64,000 nucleotides of DNA from Microbacterium lemovicicum (GTDB lineage Bacteria; Actinomycetota; Actinomycetes; Actinomycetales; Microbacteriaceae), in the NCBI RefSeq assembly GCF_003991875.1, contig NZ_CP031423.1, positions 3,286,001-3,350,000 on the forward strand. The letters run 5' to 3'. Under the pieces are notes generated by a model. The model was not told the DNA's origin and searched no databases. It saw only the letters and a program-made list of their open reading frames with translations. Positions 8,368 through 15,819 of this stretch are shown here, piece after piece. The position numbers and the translations under genes are program-made. The first letter of the stretch is position 1. Every line of letters starts with the position of its first letter.

Positions 8368-9136
8368 CGGCCGCATCCTTGCCGAGGTAGGCCTCGATCA
8401 CGCGCGGGTCGGACTGTGCCTGCGCGGCCGTGCCCTCGAGGAGCGTGCGGCCGTGGTCGAGCACGACCACCCGGTCGGTGAGGGCGGAGATCAGCCCCAT
8501 GTGGTGCTCGACGATGACGACCGTCATGTCGTCCTCGGCGCGCAGGCGCCGCACGGTCTCGATGAAGTGCTCGACCTCGGCGTGCGAGAGGCCGGCGGCC
8601 GGCTCGTCCAGCAGCAGGAGCGCCGGCTTCAGCAGCAGCGCCCGGCACAGCTCGATGCCCTTGTGCAGGCCGTGGCTCAGCTCGTCGGCGGGCACGTCGG
8701 CCGCCCAGTCGAGCCCGGCGCGCTCGAGCAGCCCCCGCGCCTCGGAGCGCAGCGACTTCTCGGCCCTCCCCGTGGCGGGGAGGCGCACCGACCACGACAG
8801 GGGGCCGCCCGGCAGGCGCGTGTGCCCGCCGAGGAGCACGTTCTCGAGGACGGACGCCTTGAGCTGGAGGGCCGGATGCTGGAACGTGCGGGCGAGGCCG
8901 CGACGGGCGAGCTTCGACGGGGCGAGGCCGATGACCTCGTCGCCGTCGATGGTGATGGATCCGGAGCTCGGCCGGTAGTGGCCGCTGATGCAGTTGAACA
9001 GCGACGTCTTGCCGGCGCCGTTCGGACCGACCAGACCGAAGATCGCTCCCGGCTCGACGTCGAACGACACGTCGTGCAGGACGGAGATGCCGCCGAAGCG
9101 GAGGTTCACGTCTTTCAGGCTCAGCCGGGCGGCCAT
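8354..9136 (-). CDS. livG: Branched-chain-type ABC transporter ATP-binding protein (LivG family)
   Basis: A 260-aa ATPase and the first gene of the importer operon. Walker A is GPNGAGKTSLFN, Walker B ALLLLDEPAAGLSHAE. The signature is LSHGLHKGIELCRAL, a deviation from LSGGQ that is common in LivG, which usually has LSYGQ. GGAGAGG... on the minus strand lies just upstream of the ATG. The promoter at 9200-9228 drives it. Confidence 0.9.
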   Translation of the reverse strand: MAARLSLKDVNLRFGGISVLHDVSFDVEPGAIFGLVGPNGAGKTSLFNCISGHYRPSSGSITIDGDEVIGLAPSKLARRGLARTFQHPALQLKASVLENVLLGGHTRLPGGPLSWSVRLPATGRAEKSLRSEARGLLERAGLDWAADVPADELSHGLHKGIELCRALLLKPALLLLDEPAAGLSHAEVEHFIETVRRLRAEDDMTVVIVEHHMGLISALTDRVVVLDHGRTLLEGTAAQAQSDPRVIEAYLGKDAADDAA

Positions 9137-9199
9137 GCGTCACCTCTCCCGTATGGCGTCGTTGCAGCGGGTCGTCGGACCGAACGTCCGCTCTGGTCG

Positions 9200-9228
9200 A
9201 AACTATGGATCGGGGCCAAGATTGTCAA
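9200..9228 (-). promoter_or_regulatory. Sigma-70-type promoter of the liv-type operon
   Basis: On the minus strand TTGACA (9223-9228), 17 bp and TAGTTT (9200-9205) form a near-consensus promoter about 60 bp upstream of livG. A 24-bp imperfect palindrome at 9215-9238 covers the -35 box, so repression by a dimeric regulator is likely. Confidence 0.75.
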
Positions 9229-9238
9229 CGATTTTGGC
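9215..9238. promoter_or_regulatory. 24-bp palindromic operator over the liv -35 box
   Basis: The site has the symmetric pattern GCCAA-n-AT-n-GT-nn-AC-n-AT-n-TTGGC. Its centre, TTGTCAACGA, fits the GntR-family core GT-nn-AC and resembles the perfect palindrome TATTGTCGACAATA in front of the gntR gene (12290-12303). A second inverted repeat, GAACCGG...CCGGTTC, is at 9243-9264. The GntR protein encoded at 12376 is a candidate binder; this is inference. Confidence 0.55.
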
Positions 9239-9329
9239 TTGAGAACCGGAATGGTTGCCGGTTCGTGATCCGATGAGCAGGAGCGGTGCGTCGACCGTAG
9301 GGGGCGGGAGCATCCGCTTTCCTGCCTGA

Positions 9330-9344
9330 TTCCGTTCAACGGAA
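9330..9344. promoter_or_regulatory. IclR-type operator, copy 1
   Basis: TTCCGTTCAACGGAA is a perfect 15-bp palindrome (7-bp arms, central C), about 57 bp upstream of the iclR start codon. The identical 15-mer is found at 15747-15761 upstream of the second O-demethylase gene. IclR-family proteins such as PcaU and PobR bind sites of this size. A TACGCT hexamer follows both copies. Confidence 0.65.
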
Positions 9345-9401
9345 CCGGTGGCTACGCTTTCCTGAGGCCGGCGCGACGATGCCCCGGCCGAGGAGGAACC
9401 C

Positions 9402-10268
9402 ATGGCGCGCGCATCCGGCGGCGAGTCCGTGCTCAGCAAGCACCTGCGGGTGATGGAGGCCTTCGACGCCGCCGATCCGTTCCTGACGCTCTCCGACATC
9501 GCGGCGCGCGCGGGGCTCGCGGCTTCCACCGCGCACCGGCTCGTCGCGGAGCTCGAGCGCGAGGGGCTCGTCGAGCGGCTCCCCGATCGCACCTACCGCC
9601 TCGGCGTGCGGCTCTGGGAGATGGCCTGCCGCACGCCCGGCGCCCTGGGGCTCCGGGAGCTCGCGCGCCCGCACCTGCAGTCGCTGCACGCGCGCGTGCG
9701 TCAGCACGCGCAGCTCGGCGTCCTCAACGGCACGGACGTGCTGTTCCTCGACCGGCTCTCCGCGCGCGACGCCGTCGTCAACGCCACCCTCATCGGCGGG
9801 CGCATCCCCCTGCACGTGTCGTCGTCGGGCCTCGTGCTGCTCGCCCACGCCGGACCGGAGGTGCTCGAGCGGGTGCTCGCCGCGCCGCGCATCCGCTACA
9901 CGCCCGCGACCCTGTGCACGCCGGCCGAACTGACCGCGGCCCTCCGCGACGTGCGGGCACGCGGGTGGGCCGTCTGCGACGGGCACGTCCACGAGGAGTC
10001 GCGCGGCATCGCCGTGCCGGTCTACGGTGCCCACCACGACGTGATCGCGGCCATGGGCGTGGTGGTGCCCAACGACGGCGCCGACCCGCTCGCCCACATC
10101 GAGCTGCTGACGCGCGCCTCGCACGCGATCACGGAGGCGATGCGCGCGGCGTCCCTCCCCCCGAGCCATCCCGGAGCCCTCCCCGGCGGGCGTTTCCGAC
10201 CGCTCGTGACGTCGTCGGTGCGATCGATGGAATACCTCGAGGCGCGCGCCGGCGCCGCGGCGCCGTAA
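9402..10268 (+). CDS. IclR-family transcriptional regulator
   Basis: A 288-aa regulator. The N-terminal winged helix-turn-helix (about residues 8-65) contains LTLSDIAARAGLAASTAHRL, and the C-terminal effector domain (about 80-255) has the family segments VLFLDRL, IPLHVSSSGLVLLA and CDGHVHEESRGIAVPV. A further 30-residue tail follows. GAGGAGG lies 8 nt before the ATG. The gene is divergent from the liv operon and has the palindrome TTCCGTTCAACGGAA in front of it, suggesting autoregulation; the second copy links it to the demethylase at 15820. The effector may be an aromatic acid, by analogy with PcaU/PobR. Confidence 0.9.
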   Translation: MARASGGESVLSKHLRVMEAFDAADPFLTLSDIAARAGLAASTAHRLVAELEREGLVERLPDRTYRLGVRLWEMACRTPGALGLRELARPHLQSLHARVRQHAQLGVLNGTDVLFLDRLSARDAVVNATLIGGRIPLHVSSSGLVLLAHAGPEVLERVLAAPRIRYTPATLCTPAELTAALRDVRARGWAVCDGHVHEESRGIAVPVYGAHHDVIAAMGVVVPNDGADPLAHIELLTRASHAITEAMRAASLPPSHPGALPGGRFRPLVTSSVRSMEYLEARAGAAAP

Positions 10269-10320
10269 CGCGGGGACTCCCCCGGCCGGGCGTCCGTGAC
10301 GCTCGACTATCGTGAGCGGC

Positions 10321-11439
10321 ATGTCTGTGAACCCCCCGTTCCGCGCCGACATCGTCGGCAGCTTCCTGCGGCCCGAGGCCGTCTCGTCCGCCCGCGCCCG
10401 GTTCGCCGCCGGAGAGCTCGACGCCGCCGAGCTGCGCGCCGTCGAGGACGAGGCGATCACGGCCCTGGTCGCGCGCCAGGCGCAGACCGGGCTCCGCGTC
10501 GCGACCGACGGCGAGTTCCGCCGGTCGTGGTGGCACTTCGACTTCTTCGGGATGCTGGACGGCGTCGAGGTCGTCGAGCTCGACCACGGCATCCAGTTCC
10601 AGGGGGTGCAGACGCGCCCGCGCGGCCTGAAGATCGACGGTCCCGTCGGCTTCCCCGACGACCACCCGATGCTCGAGCACTTCCGCTTCCTCAAGCCGGT
10701 CGCGGAGGCCGCGGGCGTGACGCCGAAGTTCAGCATCCCCGCGCCGACGGTGCTCGACTTCCGCCTGGAGGCCGAGGCGCTCGCGGGCTCGCCCTACGAC
10801 CACCGCGACGACATCGTCGAGGATCTCGCCGCGACCTACCGCTCCGCCGTCCAGGCCTTCTACGACGCCGGCTGCCGCTATCTGCAGTTCGACGACACCG
10901 CGTGGGCCTACCTCTGCTCCGACGTCGAGCTCGCGAAGGCGGCCGAGCGCGGCATCCGCACCGATCACCTCGCCGAGCGCTACGCGCGTCTCATCAACGC
11001 GTCGCTGCGAGACAAGCCCGACGACCTCGTCGTCACGACGCACGTGTGCCGCGGCAACTTCCGCTCGACCTGGATCTCGTCGGGCGGCTACGAGCCGGTC
11101 GCCGAGCAGCTGCTGGGCGAGACGGCCTTCGACGGCTACTTCCTCGAGTACGACAACGAGCGCTCCGGCGGCTTCGAGCCGCTGCGGTTCCTGCCGAAGG
11201 GCGACAAGGTCGTCGAGCTCGGGCTCATCACGACCAAGACGGGTGACCTGGAGTCGGCCGACGACATCGTCCGCCGCATCGAGGAGGCCGCCGAGGTGGC
11301 GCCCCTCGACCAGCTCGCGCTGAGCCCGCAGTGCGGCTTCGCCTCGACCGAGGAGGGCAACGAGCTGACCGCCGACCAGCAGTGGGCGAAGATCGACGCC
11401 GCCGTCGCGATCGCCGGCCGGGTCTGGGGCGACGCCTAG
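10321..11439 (+). CDS. MetE-like (cobalamin-independent) methyltransferase
   Basis: A 372-aa protein of the UROD/MetE superfamily, similar in size to the stand-alone MetE C-terminal catalytic domain (YxjG type). The zinc ligands are present: His and Cys in TTHVCRGN, a Glu in YFLEYDNE, and the last Cys in LSPQCGF. It would transfer a methyl group from methyl-THF to a thiol such as homocysteine. In this island it may unload the methyl-THF made by the LigM-type demethylases; that link is inferred. The ATG at 10321 is preferred: TATCGT 7 nt upstream suggests a leaderless mRNA, and a GTG at 10312 would overlap that hexamer. Confidence 0.8.
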   Translation: MSVNPPFRADIVGSFLRPEAVSSARARFAAGELDAAELRAVEDEAITALVARQAQTGLRVATDGEFRRSWWHFDFFGMLDGVEVVELDHGIQFQGVQTRPRGLKIDGPVGFPDDHPMLEHFRFLKPVAEAAGVTPKFSIPAPTVLDFRLEAEALAGSPYDHRDDIVEDLAATYRSAVQAFYDAGCRYLQFDDTAWAYLCSDVELAKAAERGIRTDHLAERYARLINASLRDKPDDLVVTTHVCRGNFRSTWISSGGYEPVAEQLLGETAFDGYFLEYDNERSGGFEPLRFLPKGDKVVELGLITTKTGDLESADDIVRRIEEAAEVAPLDQLALSPQCGFASTEEGNELTADQQWAKIDAAVAIAGRVWGDA

Positions 11440-11445
11440 GGCCTT

Positions 11446-11462
11446 CCCGCTCGGTGAGCGGG
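11446..11462. terminator. Hairpin between convergent genes
   Basis: CCCGCTC-GGT-GAGCGGG forms a perfect 7-bp stem with a 3-nt loop, 6 bp after the MetE-like stop and 20 bp beyond the stop of the convergent dehydrogenase. It can act in both directions. Confidence 0.6.
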
Positions 11463-11481
11463 GAGCGCAGCGCGGGGGCGG

Positions 11482-12258
11482 TCAGTGGCCGGTGGGGTCG
11501 GCGGCGATCCGCTCCAGCCAGGCGATCGTGCCGTCGGTCATCGGATGCGCCGCCTCGAGCGACCCGAGGTAGGACCGCACCTCGCGCATCTCCGCCGCAC
11601 GGCGCACGGCGTGCCGACGGGTGCCCTCCAGCATCCGCTCGACGAGCTCCTCGCCGCCGTCGCCGAACTCCGCGGCGATCTGCCCCATCACCCAGTCGCG
11701 TGCGCCGACCTTCTCGGCGGCGGTGGCGCTCTCGAACACGAGCGCGGCCACGCCCTTCATGAAGACGCTGCGCAGCAGCTTCCGCTCGGCCGCAGCCCCG
11801 GCGTCGGGGCCGGCATCGGCGGCCGGGATCCCCACGCCGCGGAGCGCGCCGAGCAGGTGCGGCGTCGCGACCCCGCTGACGAGCAGGTCGGTGTCGATCC
11901 GCGCGCGGCCGACGGGCGCGAGGATGGCGACGTCGGAGAACGGGATGCCGCGCCCGGCCGCCCGCGCCGCCAGAGCGCGCTTGGTGTCGGGGTGGCTCGT
12001 GTTCAGGTCGGCGAAGAGGGCGCCGTCGGCCATCGCCGGCAGCGCCTCGTCCATGGCCGCCGTCGACGCCTCACCGCCGACGAGGCTCAGCACGACTTCC
12101 GCGCCGTCGACCGCGTCGGCGATCGTCGGCACCTGGCGCACCCCCGGCAGCTCCGCCCGCACGCGGGGATCGACCCCCGTCACCGTCGATCCGCGGGCGG
12201 CCAGGTCGGCCGCGTAGATGCTGCCCGCTTCGCCGAGTCCGAGCACTGCGACGCGCAT
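11482..12258 (-). CDS. NAD(P)-binding 6-phosphogluconate dehydrogenase-like oxidoreductase
   Basis: A 258-aa protein with an N-terminal Rossmann fold (VAVLGLGEAGSIYA, residues 3-16) and a C-terminal helical domain of the DUF1932 type. NTSHPDTKR and the later K in AAAERKLLRSVFMKG sit where beta-hydroxyacid dehydrogenases carry their active-site region. Members of this group are annotated as 3-hydroxyisobutyrate or 6-phosphogluconate dehydrogenase-like, but the true substrate is rarely known. It is divergent from the gntR gene and shares its operator region, so it is a probable GntR target. CGAAGGAGG upstream of the ATG is a strong ribosome site. Confidence 0.8.
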   Translation of the reverse strand: MRVAVLGLGEAGSIYAADLAARGSTVTGVDPRVRAELPGVRQVPTIADAVDGAEVVLSLVGGEASTAAMDEALPAMADGALFADLNTSHPDTKRALAARAAGRGIPFSDVAILAPVGRARIDTDLLVSGVATPHLLGALRGVGIPAADAGPDAGAAAERKLLRSVFMKGVAALVFESATAAEKVGARDWVMGQIAAEFGDGGEELVERMLEGTRRHAVRRAAEMREVRSYLGSLEAAHPMTDGTIAWLERIAADPTGH

Positions 12259-12289
12259 CCGACCTCCTTCGGTCGCTGGACTGTCCGAG

Positions 12290-12303
12290 TATTGTCGACA
12301 ATA
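12290..12303. promoter_or_regulatory. GntR-type operator
   Basis: TATTGTCGACAATA is a perfect 14-bp palindrome in the divergent gap between the dehydrogenase (start 12258) and gntR (start 12376). TTGTCGACAA matches the GntR/FCD core T-n-GT-nn-AC-n-A. It lies where it could repress both genes. A related core occurs at 9223-9232, and a weaker one at 18778-18787. Confidence 0.65.
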
Positions 12304-12375
12304 GTGGCTCGAATGCCCGGCGACGCCGGGCGTCTCGATCCGCGGACGCCCGCCCCGCGGGCCGGAGGGAGCGCA

Positions 12376-13080
12376 GTGGCCGCCATCGCAGACGCCGTCC
12401 TGAAGACGGCCCCCGAGCCCGCGTCCGGCGAGACCGATCTCGCGTCAGGCGACACCGCGACCGGCGAGACGGCCGCCGACCGCATCCGCGCAGCCATCGT
12501 CCGCGGCGACTACGCGCCCAACCAGCGCCTCATCGAGGCCGACCTCAGCGCCGCCTTCGACGCGAGCCGCGCAACCGTGCGCACGGCCCTGCTCGCTCTC
12601 ACCGGCGAGGGTCTCGTCGAGCGGATGCCGAACAAGGGCTCACGCGTGCGCGCCATCTCGCTGGAAGAGGCCATCGAGATCCTCGAGGTCCGTATGGGCG
12701 TCGAGGGACTGTGCGCCGCGAAGGCCGCCGAACAGGTCGGCGAGAGCGAGATCGCCGAACTCCTCGACCTGCGCGCCGACATGCTCGGCGCCGTCGCCGA
12801 GGGCGACCTCCCCGAGTACTCCCGGCTGAACCAGCTGCTCGACCAGCGCACGCGCGAGTTCGCCCGGCACGCCACCGCCGCGGAGGTGCTGGCGCGCCTG
12901 CACGCGCAGAGCGTGCGTCACCAGTTCAAGCTCTCCGGGCGTCCCCTCCGCGCGAAGGTGTCGGTGCAGGAGCACGTGGCGATCATCGACGCGATCGTCG
13001 CGAAGGATCCGGATGCCGCGGAGCAGGCCGTGCGCACCCACCTGCGGAGCGTCGTCGCGGCCCTCCGCGAACTGCCCTAG
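12376..13080 (+). CDS. GntR-family (FCD subfamily) transcriptional regulator
   Basis: A 234-aa regulator with a winged helix-turn-helix at about residues 35-105 (ADRIRAAIVRGDYAPNQRLIEADLSAAFDASRATVRTAL is spread over this part) and an all-helical FCD effector domain behind it. The FCD metal-site residues are visible as an Asp/Asn in YSRLNQLLDQ and His in VQEHVAIIDAI and RTHLRSV. The GTG start is chosen for GGAGGG 6 nt upstream; an in-frame ATG at 12313 would sit close to the operator. FCD regulators commonly sense organic or aromatic acids. Confidence 0.88.
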   Translation: MAAIADAVLKTAPEPASGETDLASGDTATGETAADRIRAAIVRGDYAPNQRLIEADLSAAFDASRATVRTALLALTGEGLVERMPNKGSRVRAISLEEAIEILEVRMGVEGLCAAKAAEQVGESEIAELLDLRADMLGAVAEGDLPEYSRLNQLLDQRTREFARHATAAEVLARLHAQSVRHQFKLSGRPLRAKVSVQEHVAIIDAIVAKDPDAAEQAVRTHLRSVVAALRELP

Positions 13081-13104
13081 CCGCGGCATCCGTCCCGACG
13101 CGAC

Positions 13105-14457
13105 TCAGGCCTTCCGGTAGTTCTCCCGGGCGAAGGCCGAGTACGGCGCCGGCTGCACGGTGGCGCGGATCCGCACCTGCCGGTGCGGCTCGACGGCGGG
13201 CTTCTGCGAGTTCGGGTCCTCGCCCCAGACGACCTCGACCGGCGTGCCCGGTGCGGCGTACGCGACGTCGATGCTGGCGAGCGAGACGAACGCGTGCTCG
13301 TTGGTGATGTAGCCGGCGTCGTGCGAGATGCCGACGTCGGCGCCGTCGATCAGCACGCGGTCCACCTGGTAGAGCCCGTACCGCGCCTTCGGGAAGTCGA
13401 TGTACTTGGCCGGCACGCCCGGCTCGAGGAGCGTGCGCACGGCCGCGGCCACGTCGTCCTCGTCCCACACGAGCGTCACCTTCGTGCGGCGCTGCGCTGC
13501 GGCATGCCGCTCGAGGGCGGCGCGTCCGATGAAGTCGTGGTCGAAGGCGACGCTGCGCCCGTACGCGAGGTCGTAGGGCGTGACGTAGTAGTCCTCGACG
13601 TCGTCGGAGTCCAGCGACCCCGCGAGCGATCCGGCGCGCGCGGCGGGCAGCCACTCGCGGTACGCCTCCGTGCCCTCGCCGGTGAAGATGGCCGGCAGGG
13701 GCGACGGCACCCAGGCCGACTCGAGGTTCGCCGACGAGTAGGCCTTCGCCCCGACCGGCACCAGGCCGAACTCCTCGCCGGCCGCCACGATCGCCGCCCG
13801 CACGCGCGCGCCCTCCGCCCACGGCCCGAACAGCTCGAAGCCGGGCTGCCCTGCCATGCCGTGGCGCAGCGACCGCACGGTGAGCCCGTCGATCGTGAAG
13901 GTCGCCATGTGGAAGAACCTCGTCTGCGGCACAGGTCCGCCGATGAGCCGCTCCATCAGCTCGAGCGCGCGCGGTCCCTGCAGCTCGTAGCGGTAGAGGC
14001 GCGGGTCGCCCTCGCGCACCAGGGAGTTGCCGTCGCGCTCGGCCGTGGCGTCGTAGTCGCCCGTCTCCAGGTGGTACTGCACCCAATCGATGACCATCGG
14101 GTGCCCGACGAGGTCGAAGGAGTCCTCGGCCAGGTGGAACAGGATGGCGTCGCCGATGAGGTAACCCTCGTGGTTCACGGCGATGAACTGCTTCGCGTTG
14201 TCGACCGCGAAGGTCGCGAAGCTGTTCACGCCGACGTCCGAGAGGAGCCGGAGCGCGTCCGGACCCGTGAGGAAGAGGTCGGTCATGTGGTGGGACTGGT
14301 CCAGCAGCGCGACCGACTCGCGCCACGACCGCTGCTCCGACCGCCAGTTGCTGAACTCCGGGGTCACCGGGAAGACGGTGGGGCGTGCCTGCGCGTTGCG
14401 CAGCAGGCTGACGGCACCACCCGCGCGGGCGATGGCGGCGGCGAGCGACTCGGTCAT
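13105..14457 (-). CDS. LigM/DesA-type tetrahydrofolate-dependent O-demethylase (paralog 1)
   Basis: A 450-aa protein of the GcvT/aminomethyltransferase fold family. Sequence blocks shared with the three other paralogs in the window are [92 protein letters not shown] and VVWGEDPNS. The length agrees with LigM/DesA, which move the methyl of vanillate, 3-O-methylgallate or syringate to THF, and exceeds glycine-cleavage T protein (about 370 aa). No gcvH or gcvP is nearby. The ATG at 14457 has AAGGAG 7 nt upstream. It is divergent from a LysR gene, which probably controls it. Most similar to paralog 2. Confidence 0.82.
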   Translation of the reverse strand: MTESLAAAIARAGGAVSLLRNAQARPTVFPVTPEFSNWRSEQRSWRESVALLDQSHHMTDLFLTGPDALRLLSDVGVNSFATFAVDNAKQFIAVNHEGYLIGDAILFHLAEDSFDLVGHPMVIDWVQYHLETGDYDATAERDGNSLVREGDPRLYRYELQGPRALELMERLIGGPVPQTRFFHMATFTIDGLTVRSLRHGMAGQPGFELFGPWAEGARVRAAIVAAGEEFGLVPVGAKAYSSANLESAWVPSPLPAIFTGEGTEAYREWLPAARAGSLAGSLDSDDVEDYYVTPYDLAYGRSVAFDHDFIGRAALERHAAAQRRTKVTLVWDEDDVAAAVRTLLEPGVPAKYIDFPKARYGLYQVDRVLIDGADVGISHDAGYITNEHAFVSLASIDVAYAAPGTPVEVVWGEDPNSQKPAVEPHRQVRIRATVQPAPYSAFARENYRKA

Positions 14458-14530
14458 GGGGACTCCTTCGTTCCGACTGTTCCGACTCTCCGATGCTATG
14501 CATGACAGCGCATGCGGCCTACGATCGCGC

Positions 14531-14545
14531 ATAAGCATCGCTTAT
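14531..14545. promoter_or_regulatory. LysR-type operator (T-N11-A)
   Basis: ATAAGC-ATC-GCTTAT is a perfect inverted repeat in the 104-bp divergent gap between O-demethylase 1 (start 14457) and the lysR gene (start 14562). It contains the T-N11-A pattern typical of LysR recognition sites. A second dyad-like stretch, ATGCATGACAGCGCATGC, lies near 14498-14515 closer to the demethylase. Confidence 0.65.
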
Positions 14546-14561
14546 CGAGACGAAAGGATGC

Positions 14562-15512
14562 GTGAGCCCGGCCGTCATGGATCTGAACCTGCTCCGCGTC
14601 TTCGTCGCCGTCCACGAGACCCGCAGCCTCACGACCGCCGCCTCGCGGCTCTTCGTCACACAGCCGGCCGTGAGCCAGGCGCTGGCGCGCCTGCGCCGCG
14701 ACCTCGACGATCCGCTGTTCACCCGCGTCGGGCGCGCGATGGAACCCACCCCGCTCGCGGTCACCCTCTTCCCCGGCTTCCGCGACGCCCTCGCCGGCAT
14801 CGACCGGACGATCGACGGCGCGATCGGCTTCGATCCGGCGGTGTCGACGCGCCGGTCGCGTCTCGCCGTCTCGGAGCTCGGCGAGATCGGCTACTTCCCC
14901 GCCATCCACCGCGCCGTCCGGCGGGCGGCTCCGCATCTCCGCCTCGAGACCGTCGCCCTCGACGTCGCCGCCCTCCCCGACTGGCTGTCGGAGGGCACCG
15001 TCGACCTCGCCATCACGTCGTCACCCGTCGCCGGCGACTTCGAGCACACGGTGCTCAAGCGCCAGGGCTACGCCGTGCTCATGTCGGACGACCACCCGCT
15101 CGCGCGCGGCGGCGACCTCACCCTCGAGGACTACATCGCCGCGCAGCATGTCGTCGTCGGCGGCGACTCCGGGCGCCCCTCCCTGGAGGCGGCCCTGCGC
15201 CGCGCCGGCGCGCTCTACCGCCCCGAGGTCGTGCTCACCCACTTCGCCTCCCTCCCCTCCCTGCTCGCGGCCGCGCCCGACCTGATCGCCACCGCGCCCG
15301 ACACGATCGCCGAAGGCTGGGCGCGGAGCTGGCCGCTCACCGTGCAGCCCCTGCCGCTCGCCATGCCCTCGGTCGACGTGTGCCTGTACCGGCGCGCGAC
15401 CACGCAGCAGCTCACCGCGCTGGACTGGCTGTTCACCACCACCGCCGACGCGGTGCGCGGCACCCACGGCGAGTTCTTCGCGATCCACGGGGACGCCGAG
15501 GGCCCGGCCTGA
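14562..15512 (+). CDS. LysR-family transcriptional regulator
   Basis: A 316-aa LysR protein. The N-terminal helix-turn-helix (about residues 8-65) includes TAASRLFVTQPAVSQALARLR, and the effector domain (about 95-305) has LAVSELGEIGYFP, the NodD/NahR-like start, so an aromatic ligand is plausible. The GTG at 14562 sits 3 nt after AAAGGA; an ATG five codons downstream (14577) is the alternative. It is divergent from demethylase 1, the classical LysR arrangement, with the T-N11-A site between them. Confidence 0.88.
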   Translation: MSPAVMDLNLLRVFVAVHETRSLTTAASRLFVTQPAVSQALARLRRDLDDPLFTRVGRAMEPTPLAVTLFPGFRDALAGIDRTIDGAIGFDPAVSTRRSRLAVSELGEIGYFPAIHRAVRRAAPHLRLETVALDVAALPDWLSEGTVDLAITSSPVAGDFEHTVLKRQGYAVLMSDDHPLARGGDLTLEDYIAAQHVVVGGDSGRPSLEAALRRAGALYRPEVVLTHFASLPSLLAAAPDLIATAPDTIAEGWARSWPLTVQPLPLAMPSVDVCLYRRATTQQLTALDWLFTTTADAVRGTHGEFFAIHGDAEGPA

Positions 15513-15575
15513 TCGACGCGCGGCCGGAGTCGTCGCCGCGGGACCGGCCCGATCGACGAGCGGCCGAGTCGTCCC

Positions 15576-15637
15576 CGCGAGACGTCGCAACACGCCGCGC
15601 CCTCGCGTCGTCGGACGGCGTGTTGCGACGTCTCGCG
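15576..15637. repeat. Perfect 22-bp inverted repeat (large hairpin)
   Basis: The arms 15576-15597 and 15616-15637 are exact reverse complements (22 bp, starting CGCGAGACGTCGCAACAC), with an 18-nt loop. The hairpin lies 60 bp after the lysR stop and could terminate it. The gap 15513-15819 has no gene. Around it are imperfect direct repeats (GATCGACG...GCGGCCG at 15511 and 15551) and the periodic 11-mers described separately. Confidence 0.8.
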
Positions 15638-15678
15638 AAGGGGTCGCGGCACGAAGGGGTCGGGGCGCGAAGGGGTCG
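15636..15678. repeat. Three 11-mers in 16-bp register
   Basis: CGAAGGGGTCG occurs at 15636, 15652 and 15668, exactly 16 bp apart, starting at the end of the large hairpin. The spacing is not a helical turn. It may be a decayed tandem repeat or a run of regulator half-sites upstream of demethylase 2. Confidence 0.6.
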
Positions 15679-15746
15679 CGACGCAACGGACGCCGCGGGC
15701 CCGGCCTGGTCGACCGGCGAGCGGAGGCCGCGGCATCCGCTCGTCT

Positions 15747-15761
15747 TTCCGTTCAACGGAA
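15747..15761. promoter_or_regulatory. IclR-type operator, copy 2
   Basis: TTCCGTTCAACGGAA, identical to the palindrome upstream of iclR (9330-9344), lies 58 bp before the ATG of demethylase 2. Both sites have nearly the same distance to the start codon and both are followed by TACGCT, a possible -10 box. This suggests the IclR protein controls this gene. Confidence 0.65.
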
Positions 15762-15819
15762 TCGAGCCCGCGACGCAGGACGCGGCGCTCGTACGCTGGC
15801 CCCACCCACAGGAAGGTCG

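Noticed and set aside
12313..12375. Upstream ATG at 12313 as the gntR start
   Set aside because: It lacks an SD, lies 10 bp from the operator, and the added residues are not typical; GTG at 12376 has GGAGGG 6 nt upstream.
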